Assembly (NCBI GenBank): GCA_964626015.1 | Contig: CAZVCC010000075.1 | Span: 1-13,018, forward strand | DNA: 13,018 bases | Direction of reading: 5' to 3' | DNA from: CAIKZJ01 sp964626015 | GTDB taxonomy: Bacteria > Bacteroidota > Ignavibacteria > Tepidaquicellales > Tepidaquicellaceae | Part shown: piece by piece, positions 1-8,700 of the stretch | Layout: each line of letters begins with the position of its first letter | How positions within the stretch are numbered: the stretch's first letter is position 1 | Notes under the pieces: generated by a model | The model's input: only the letters and a program-made list of their open reading frames with translations | Told to the model about the DNA's origin: nothing | Databases searched by the model: none | Program-made: the position numbers and the translations under genes

Positions 1-55
1 AGTGAGAAATCAATCTTCGTCACAGGATTAAACGGATTCGGATAGTTCTGGCTAA
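1..55 (-). repeat. 55-bp perfect direct repeat, copy 1 (sorting-tail coding)
   Basis: Positions 1-55 match 2937-2991 exactly. In both genes the block encodes SQNYPNPFNP plus VTKIDFSL in the same frame, at the start of the T9SS type A sorting domain. Identity stops abruptly at position 56 (T here, G at 2992). How far it extends to the left cannot be seen, because this copy sits on the window edge. Confidence 0.95.
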
Positions 56-2411
56 TGTCGAATCTTGTCGGAAGACCTACTTCCACCTGATTTGAAAGAT
101 TGTGATAAGCAAAGTTACCGTTGAAATCAACCTGTTTCAATCTGTAGTTATATTTTCCACTATTAAGCCTCTTATCTTCAAATGAATATGTAGACTGAGT
201 GTTTATCGATCCATACCCTTTCACATACCCCACTTTCACATATACAGGATTGTCGATATATGCTGCTGCGCGTTCAACTTCAAAACCTGCATTGTTTGTT
301 TCAGCAGAAGTCACCCAATTCAGTTTTACATTTCTACCGTTTACACCGGAAGTAAAAGATACAAGCTGCACCGGCAAGGGGGCATCATTGTATGTTGTAA
401 ACTGACCATCGGGATTAGTTATTGTAATAGTACCTGTAGGACTTGTAATATTAGTTGTGTTAAGATTAAGTATTACCTGTGTGGGATTTACATAAGTTAC
501 GCTATTCACTACCACACCACCGGTTATACTTGCTGATAATCTATTTGTGAAACCAGCTCCAGGGTCAAAGAATCCCGACCCGCTTGTCGAAGTACCGTTT
601 ATTGTTAAATCAAATGATGTGTTACCGCCGGGAATAGTTGAAGGTGAAATACTTGTTATTGCAGCAGGGGAAGGAGCTAAAAGTTTTGCAACCCTAACAC
701 CATAAGAATTTGTGGCATCGCAAAACTGATGAACGCACCACATTGTCATATCGTCATTCGGGTCAACAGATACATAAGAATAATCGCCCCATCTGTTGTA
801 AGCTGCGTTGTAGGCAGTAGAGCTGGAAGTTATTAAGACAGGAGTTTGCATAGTCCCCAATGCGTCGGAACTCAACCTTCCAACTGTTCCGACATTTGCA
901 TATTCATTTGTACCGGCTGTGGAAAAAACCATAGCAACGTGACCCTGTCCTGAAATATTAACTGACGGAATCCAATAATTTCTGTCATTTGTAGTATTGG
1001 TAGTATTCGGGAAATAAACCGTCCCTGATTGAACCAATGCGGGAGTTGTTTCAAGATTTTGAATTTCATACCATCTGCATGCGTCTCTTGTTTTAGTACC
1101 TGTTGCTGTACCGGTATTATTAACGCTTATATTATGTGCAGACCAGAGTTTTCCGTTTCTAATTTGTGCAGCAAATAATCTGTCATCCAAAGCATCCAGA
1201 TAATTCGCAGAACCTCCTGTATTTCCTTTATGTCTTACATTTATCGGTGAAGATGTTGTTGGAACAGTTAGAGAAATATTTCCTGAAATTGTTGGAGTAC
1301 CGCCGGGTGTAGAAACCCTTCTAATCATAAGAGTACCATAAGTAGCATTATCAACTCCAATAAAATAACCTTCAGTGGAACTTGCATCGAAATTATCAAC
1401 TCCCTGTGGTGTATAAGGACCTGCACCGGATGAACTCGCTACTAATCCTCTGAATACTGTAACAACCATGGTTCCTCCGCTAGAAATCGAAGACTTTCTT
1501 ATAACGTATCCATCTGTTGAATTAAAAGTCTGAGATGGAGTGCCGCAAAAATTATTCGTACCAATATATAAAGCATTTGCATCAATTCCCAATGTAGGAT
1601 AATCCGCCAGACAGGTGCTGGAAATAGTCGGCACTAATGCTTCAATCGCGATGTAATAAAAATACCATATCGTTCCTGCTGTAATAGTTGATGAATTGCT
1701 CACAGCGATTAATATTCTATTAGGAGTACTGACATTGATAATCACTAAAAACCATTTTTGGGTTTGCCTGTCATAGCGGATTCGCGGGTCACTTGTTCCC
1801 GATCCATTTCTGACCGAATTGAAAAAATTATCAGTTGATGTGTTTAAAACTCCGTCTGCAACACCTGTAGACTTGTTGAAAGATACTATCCTTCCGTTGA
1901 CAGCAACAATAAACTGTGTTGGACCGACTGCACCCATATCATCCGGTGGATAAGAGTATGTGGGGTTAGTTCCCGATAAAGTAGCAGCAGTAAAACTGGT
2001 AGAAACAGTTTGCGGAGACTTATTGTTATTTTCTAAAATTGTATCCGACTTTGGAAAGCGGGAAATAGCAGGCGATTCCGGATTCTGTGGCAGGTTTTCT
2101 CTGTCAACTTTTTCTTTCTCACCTGAAGGTAATTTCCATTTTATCGGAGCAGATTTTAAAGCAGCATCCCTTGCCATAATTTGCCCGACAGTTTCAGGAA
2201 AACCTGAAAAGCCGTTTTTTGACACAGGCGAAAGAGTATCAGTATTTATATCAGAAATCCGTTTTGCTGTATATAAATCAGCATCATTTTTAGCTGTTTC
2301 ATTAGGGTTTATTTCAGGCTCTGAATACAAGAAGTACAAAGATACAACCAACAGAAATGCCTGAACAGCTAATAAAAGAACTTTACTGCTATTCTTTTCC
2401 GTATTACTCAT
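1..2411 (-). CDS. Secreted T9SS-substrate protein, GAVGP/RWGDY family, probable beta-propeller (3' end off window)
   Basis: The frame is open from an ATG at 2411 to the left edge (803 full codons, no stop). Residues 1-9 are polar and about 10-30 form a hydrophobic export segment, though no clear cleavage site follows. A charged Pro/Lys/Glu-rich linker runs to about 140. Residues 157-580 carry motifs I recognise from a widespread uncharacterised family of secreted proteins: DDMGAVGP (157-164), DPRIRYDRQTQKWF (208-221), DYPTLGID (270-277), RWYEI (446-450) and RWGDY (540-544). I infer a beta-propeller fold; no Asp-box (SxDxGxTW) repeats are visible, so a sialidase call is not justified. An IPT/TIG-like Ig domain spans about 585-670. 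An FN3-like module starts at LPVQL (679), and the T9SS type A tail starts with NYPNPFNP (789-796). About 70-80 C-terminal residues should lie beyond the window. The start has only A/T-rich sequence upstream and no Shine-Dalgarno site, as is common in Bacteroidota. It lies downstream of the giant gene on the same strand, with a terminator between. The reading frame is certain; the function is not known. Confidence 0.85.
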   Translation of the reverse strand, partial: MSNTEKNSSKVLLLAVQAFLLVVSLYFLYSEPEINPNETAKNDADLYTAKRISDINTDTLSPVSKNGFSGFPETVGQIMARDAALKSAPIKWKLPSGEKEKVDRENLPQNPESPAISRFPKSDTILENNNKSPQTVSTSFTAATLSGTNPTYSYPPDDMGAVGPTQFIVAVNGRIVSFNKSTGVADGVLNTSTDNFFNSVRNGSGTSDPRIRYDRQTQKWFLVIINVSTPNRILIAVSNSSTITAGTIWYFYYIAIEALVPTISSTCLADYPTLGIDANALYIGTNNFCGTPSQTFNSTDGYVIRKSSISSGGTMVVTVFRGLVASSSGAGPYTPQGVDNFDASSTEGYFIGVDNATYGTLMIRRVSTPGGTPTISGNISLTVPTTSSPINVRHKGNTGGSANYLDALDDRLFAAQIRNGKLWSAHNISVNNTGTATGTKTRDACRWYEIQNLETTPALVQSGTVYFPNTTNTTNDRNYWIPSVNISGQGHVAMVFSTAGTNEYANVGTVGRLSSDALGTMQTPVLITSSSTAYNAAYNRWGDYSYVSVDPNDDMTMWCVHQFCDATNSYGVRVAKLLAPSPAAITSISPSTIPGGNTSFDLTINGTSTSGSGFFDPGAGFTNRLSASITGGVVVNSVTYVNPTQVILNLNTTNITSPTGTITITNPDGQFTTYNDAPLPVQLVSFTSGVNGRNVKLNWVTSAETNNAGFEVERAAAYIDNPVYVKVGYVKGYGSINTQSTYSFEDKRLNSGKYNYRLKQVDFNGNFAYHNLSNQVEVGLPTRFDISQNYPNPFNPVTKIDFS

Positions 2412-2560
2412 TTTTAAAAAATTTTAATTTTATTAAGTTTAAATTATTAATTGAATATTAAAATTTAATCCGAAAATAATACAATTTTTTTGGAAATATT
2501 AGTGTAGCAAGTATTTCATAACCAATTACCCTAACCGATAAATTAATACGTACTAAGACA

Positions 2561-2589
2561 TACATTGCAAAATGTACATTAGCTGTACA
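2561..2589. promoter_or_regulatory. Possible operator: paired TGTACA palindromes
   Basis: Two copies of the self-complementary hexamer TGTACA (2573-2578 and 2584-2589) start 11 bp apart, about one helical turn. An overlapping inverted repeat, TACATT-GCAA-AATGTA, occupies 2561-2576. The cluster is about 160 bp upstream of the left gene's start. It could bind a dimeric regulator, but hexamer palindromes also arise by chance in AT-rich DNA and no promoter is clearly linked to it. Confidence 0.2.
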
Positions 2590-2653
2590 AATAATATTGA
2601 ATGAAAATTTCGACAGAAAAATAAGTCTAATCCATATGTAAATTTCTTCCTTT

Positions 2654-2685
2654 AAAACAAAACGAAAGGCGGACTTTCGTCCGCC
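2654..2685 (-). terminator. Intrinsic terminator of the giant surface-protein gene
   Basis: Read on the minus strand, GGCGGAC, a GAAA loop and GTCCGCC form a perfect 7-bp GC-rich stem closed by a GNRA-type tetraloop. The stem is followed by the T-rich tail TTTCGTTTTGTTTT. It begins 43 nt after the stop codon of the giant gene. On the plus strand the stem is followed by CTCCATTTTTT, so weak bidirectional action is possible, though no plus-strand gene ends here. The site separates the two minus-strand genes into different transcription units. Confidence 0.88.
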
Positions 2686-2728
2686 CTCCATTTTTTCATC
2701 ACTTTTTTGATTTTTTACTTATTACTAT

Positions 2729-5700
2729 TTACTTTACCAGTACCATCTTCTTTGTCATAATATAGTCAGCACCCGAAGATTTTGTCATTATCCTGTAGAA
2801 GTAAGTACCGCTTGAAATGTCAGAACCATTGAACTGAACAGTATAGTAACCAGCAGTTCTCTGGTCGTTTACAAGGGTCTTAACCTCTCTTCCTGTAATA
2901 TCGTAAAGTTTGATGCTCACTTTTGCGTCAAGCGGCAGTGAGAAATCAATCTTCGTCACAGGATTAAACGGATTCGGATAGTTCTGGCTAAGGTCAAACT
3001 TAGACGGTAATCCGATTTCTACGACATTTGAAAGAGCATGGTATTGGAAATTACCGTTGTTATCAATCTGTTTCAGCCTGTAGTTGAACTTTCCGCTGTT
3101 GAGTTTTTTATCTTCAAAAGTATAATTTGTAGGTGTAGTAACGGTTCCTTTACCGGAAATGTAACCTGCTTTAACCCACTGGTTCAATTCGGCTTCGCTT
3201 CTTTCTATTTCAAATCCAGCATTGTTTGTTTCGCTTTCTGTCTTCCAAGAAAGTTTTACGTCTCTTCCGTTTACTGAAGACATAAAGGAAGCAAGTGATA
3301 CCGGAAGTGGAATATCCTGATCGCCAAATGCTAATGCCATTGCATTTGCACCATTCGGGCTTAAAGCTACTCCGTCAAACATTGGACCGCCAAGTCCTAA
3401 GTAGCGATAATTGAATCCCGATAATCCTCCCGGACCGTTTAAGCCAAGAGAAGCTAAAGTTACAATAGTGTTTGTTGCAAGAGGTGCATAAGATTTTTCG
3501 TCATTGTAGTTTATCACGCATAACGAATTAAGCGTAGGTGCATCCGAAATGTAAAGAGCAATTTGTACAGAGATATAGTTTGTACCGTCAGCTCCTCCCC
3601 TGTCATAAATGTTTTCGTAGCTAATAACTATTCTGTCTGCCAGAATTTTATAGCTTACGCTTGTTGCCGGTGTGTATGTAGTTCTTGCGTATAAATCCCT
3701 GAAAGCAAATGCTATCATATTTGCAGGGTCTCCCACCTGCGGTAATGCTCCTGCAGGTGTCCAATCTTCAACTCCTGCTCCAAACGTCATGAAGCCGTTA
3801 ACATTCACGAAAACCGATGTATAATCAGATCCAAAGAACTTGAATTTCTTCGCTCCGCCGAATAGTACTTCCGTATATCCGTCATCATAATCAGAAAATG
3901 TAATCGGTGTAAAGTCAGTAGTTGGGAGCCATTCATAGTTGGGTTTACTATCCGGGCTTCCGCTCGATGTACTGTTCGAGAATTTATAGAAACCACCTGA
4001 ACCGTTGCTAAACGTGCCGTAGTTCGGATTCTGAGGCAATACACTTACTTCATTGGAATGTGCCGACGTACCTTCTGTATAGACAGCATCAACGACATAA
4101 TAGTACCTCGTTCCGAGTACTGCGCTGTTGTCATCGTAAGTTAATGCATTTATTCCTGTAAAGTCTTGTGTGTAAACGCCTGTTGCAGTACCGCGTCTTA
4201 CGGTATAGCTTGAAAGAACTTTCTCGCCGTTTTTGCCGTAGATTAATGCCGCTGGTACACTGTGTTGAACTTCCTTTTTGTTTGTATTTTTCACTTCAGA
4301 TTCCTTTTTGACGTCTGTAAGGGTCTTAATCGGTATCAGCTTCATATCGGGGGAAGGAATACCGGAGATTAAGTTATCACCCGAAGTATTCATATAAGCA
4401 CGCATAAAGAAATTACCCGGAGCGTCTGTCCAGGTTGCGCCTGCATCAACAGAGTAGAAACTTCTACTGTGTAAAACCGTCATGTCTGTAGCAACATAAG
4501 GTCCAGTAGAACTGCCCGCAGGCCACTGAACTGCTATATAGAATGTTTGACCTGCTGTAACAGCAATCGGAGTCGTCAAAGTACGGAATATCCATCCTGA
4601 CGTTGTACCTACTCCTACATTGCTGAATGTTTCATACGGTGCTGCCAGGTTTGGTTTACCCGTTCCGTCATCGGGGCAGACCACTACTGAATTAAACATG
4701 TTGCCCGCTGTTGTTGAATAGGCACTGATGGCTATTTGTGTTAGATTACCCGCATGAGGCGCAGTAAGTCTATTCGTAAAATAGTGATTTGTACTGGATG
4801 GATCGCTAAGCCAGTAATTCCCTTCTATCGTTCCGTCATCAATTTTTATTTCATTTCCCGGCTGCGGTTCCTGCCAGTTTAATGATGGTTTGTATGCACC
4901 CGTTAAACCGCCAACGAGAGACTGTGCAGGATTTACAACTCCAGAACCGGTTAACGGAATATCATGTACAGATTTAGCAAGATTATCAACTATATGTAAG
5001 TTAGCTGATTTATCACCGATTGTAGTATTTGGTATAAACTGAACTCTTACCGTTCCTGATTGACCGGAAGTAAGATTCAAAGTTGTTGCTCCGAGAATCT
5101 GGAACTGAGTCGGATCTGTACCTGTCAGTGTGAAATCAGTATTGTTAATCGTCAGTGTTCCTCCGCCTGTATTAGTAATGGTAAATGTCTGGTCAACTGA
5201 ACCGCCGCCGATTGCAATATTTCCAAATGCCATTGATTCGGGTGAAATCGAGAATATTGGAAGTGTCGGTGCTTCTTCTACTTTAATGTTGTCTAAAAAC
5301 AAATTATTTCCGTAAGCACTAATTCCGACAAATTTCAGTTTATTCGTACCTGCCGGAAGAGTTACGCTTTTTGTTGCCCATTGTGCGGGAGTTGGTACGA
5401 ACGAAGATGTTGTTGCTCCGCCGGTATTAAGAGGTCCTGAAGTACCGCCATCATACAATACCAGCTGCGTCCAGTCAGTTCCTGCGTTAGTAGAATAATC
5501 AATCCTTAACTGGTCATTTTCTCCTGAATACGTAGCATAAGCATGGTCAAACTTTAGCAATGGAGTTGTAAGAGTACCTATATTAAATTCAAATGTAGTC
5601 ATTTCACGGCTGCCTGAAGATATACCATAGAAATTCACAAACGTTGAAGCTGTTCCTGTACCGTATCCGCTTGCAGATGTTGTCCTTGCCCAACCGCTTG

Positions 5701-8700
5701 ATAATCCGTCAACTGTCCAGCAATTTGGCGGGAATGTTGCAAGTTCAAAGTCTTGTGCAAACGGAGCCGTTGTAACACCGCATAATGTTGTTGCACTTGC
5801 CGTTACACCGGGTGAATAAAGAAGTTCCGAGGGGTCGAAGGGTTCATTATATGAAAACGCTTTATAATAATAAGTTGTTGATGGATTTAATCCCGAATGT
5901 GAATAAGAACCGTCTGAACCTTTATAAATAATCGTAGCAGTACCAAGCGGATCGCCGACATTGTATTCCTGCCCGCTAACCGGGTCCGCGAATGAATTTG
6001 TAGTGTTCGCAGCTACCATTACAGGATTCGGAGTGCTGTTAGGTGTCCATCCTAAATTAATCTGTACACCGCTGAATGGAGTAGCCAAGAAATCAGTCGG
6101 ATTTTCAATTGAAGGCGGTGTATAAGTGTATTCGTCTGCACCTATATCAGGTGTGGTTCCGCTTCTTGTATTACCGTCATAGTCCGTTGTTATTCCAGCA
6201 ATCGGCGTTCCCGCATTGTTTACTGGTGATAACTCGGTAGGTATAATATGTAAATCTGTATTGCTCGTGAATTTCGGGTCGCCGGATACAGAATTCGCAT
6301 CTTGAGTGGTAGCTGTTTTCCAAGCTGCAAGGTCTAATACATCAGCCCCCGTAATATAGCCAAACACACCCTGAGTTCCGCTTGCATAATAATCATTATA
6401 ATTTATGCTGGAATATGCCGTATTAGCTGCAGCAGAATAAACTGTGTAAGATTTTGATGTAGAAGTGGTGGTATTAACCATCGTATTCACTAATACATTA
6501 TCCCTCAAGTCAAGATTTGTTATTGATGAACCAACATAAACAGCAGCTGTAATCGTTGCCGAACCTCTTGAATAATTTCCGAAAAGATTAACAGAGTTAT
6601 AATATAATTTAATCAAATCCGAAACACCGTCAATTACTATTCCGCACATAGAAGAATTAGTGATTGAAGAATAACCATCGCCCTGCATGTCGTATATCAT
6701 ATTATTCGTTACCAAAATATTACTTGATGCGATTGCCGGGGCAATATGAATACCCCAACCGCCGTATCCGCCGGTACTACTATATATGATAGTGTAAATT
6801 CTATTTCTATCTATTGACAAATCAGAACAACCAGTTGTAGCGGAAATACCTTTTGGGGTAGTTCCGACTGTTAGATTAAATATCTCATTTTGTGAGATGT
6901 TACTGCTCAAAACCTGTGTAAGATATATTCCAATATTTCCTGCGGAGTTTGCAATCGTAGCGTTACCAATAATATTTTGAGTTATTGTCAAGTTGTTGTC
7001 TTTGCCGGTTGCACTTGCTAAAGCATAAATACCGTAATATGCTTTGCCAATTGTATTATTCAGTATGGTATTATAATCATTATCATCACCGGCCGTCCCC
7101 AAAGAAGTACCTCCAATAAAGATAGCATAGTTTCCTGAAGCATTTGAATATCCTACAATATTTGTGTTTTTAACTGTATTATATGTAGCGCCTGCTCCTG
7201 TACCCTTGCTTGCGAACCAAATAACCCCGCCAGCAGTCGCTGTATTTTCAATTGTCAAATCTTTAGTACTTCCACCGGCAGTATTCGATCCATCGATTAT
7301 TATGTAATCAGCACCGTTAAACTTGAATATTGATGAAGCTGATGGAGCACCTGATATGCTTGCTGTTACTCCTGTGTTCGGTTTTATTGTGACCGTATTT
7401 ACTGCAGTCGGTAAATCACCGCTGGTAATATCAACAGTTATTGGAAATGTCTCGCCTGCGGAATAAGATGCATCAGTTAGTAAGAATCTTACAGGTCCGC
7501 TTACACCCCTTAAATTAAGGTCTGTAACAGCCGCAGTTATTGTTGCATAAACGCCCTCTGTTCCCGATAAATAGTTTAAATTCGGATTTACAGATTTCTT
7601 TGCATACAATTCTCCTTCATACTTCTTTCCGTTTTCCATTGGTACCCATGAAATTTGTTCAACTTCGGTCATCTTAGTGCCTGTAATTCTGGTCTGTCCT
7701 CCGTTTTCCCTCGTTCCTTCTTCATAGACGGGAATTTCTGTCATTACTTTCGTAACAACTTTATCAAAGTAGATGTTTTTCCCGGTAATTTTATTGAATA
7801 ACGCCGCTCCCACAGTATAATCTCCGCTTAATGGAGCTGCAACTATTAAGTAAGAATTTGGTGTTGTCGGCGGTGTTCCTGCCGTCGGTGGATTCGCTGT
7901 AAACCCACCTGCTCCGCCTGAAGGATTTGAACCTACATTTGGAGTTGAAACTATATCCTGAGCAACAATGTAATAATAAACTGTATTACCTGCAGCAACT
8001 CCAGAACCAAATGTGAAATCATATTGATTCCCGCTAACATAAGATGCAGTTGCTGCCGTGAACGGTCCTGTTGGACTGTTAATCGACCAGTATAAGACAG
8101 GTAATCCAATACCTGCAGTTGGTACTCCGGTTCCGTCAGTAATTGAAGTTGATAGTAACCTGTTGCCTGTGCTTGATGTATTTCCGAGCGGTGTAAAAGT
8201 TATTGATGGTGGAGTCAAATCAAGCGGCGTAAAATCTCCTTCATCTGCACCAACATCAGGCAACGTTACATTCCTGATATTTCCGTCATAGTCGTCTGTA
8301 ATTGCAATTGGCGTAGATACGGGTGTACCTCCTTTTTCAAGCTGTGTCGGAACTGTCGTCTGAATATGAAGGTTATAAGGTGTAGCTGCCACATTTACAA
8401 ACGGTGGAAGCTCCGTAAACGATGCCGCATCTCTTGGAGCAACCCTTGTCTTGTATGCACCAATCGTCTGGTCCGAATTCGTCCCGTCACTGAATATTAA
8501 ATTGCTTGCTCCAGGTGTTCCGGCATAAAAATCATTGTTATTTGTAGAACTACCGAAGTTATTTAAATTCGTTGAAGCACTTCGTCTGAAAGCAACAACT
8601 AATCCCGTACCCGCTGGTGTAGAATTATTAACAATAATATTATTCCTCATATCTAACGAGGCAGTTGTTGCTGTTGTGTTAAACGTATGATAAATACCTG

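Larger units (their letters stand above)
2412..2728. other. Intergenic spacer between the two secreted-protein genes
   Basis: This 317-bp AT-rich spacer holds the intrinsic terminator of the giant gene at its right end and presumably the promoter of the left gene. A possible operator-like palindrome cluster lies at 2561-2589. No convincing promoter hexamer pair or TAnnTTTG-type Bacteroidota -7 box was found on the minus strand. A 77-codon open frame (2458-2691, minus) runs through the terminator and AT-rich DNA and is not believed to be a gene. Confidence 0.7.

Noticed and set aside
1960..2364. 134-codon plus-strand open frame
   Set aside because: It is antisense to the N-terminal coding region of the left gene, whose frame shows real family motifs and an open run of 803 codons.
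1..2411. Sialidase/BNR annotation for the left gene
   Set aside because: No SxDxGxTW Asp-box or catalytic Arg triad was found, so only an uncharacterised propeller-like family call is supported.
2458..2691. 77-codon open frame on the minus strand between the two large genes
   Set aside because: It begins just inside and reads through the terminator hairpin of the giant gene, lies in AT-rich spacer, is rich in Ile/Phe/Lys as expected by chance, and has no start signal.
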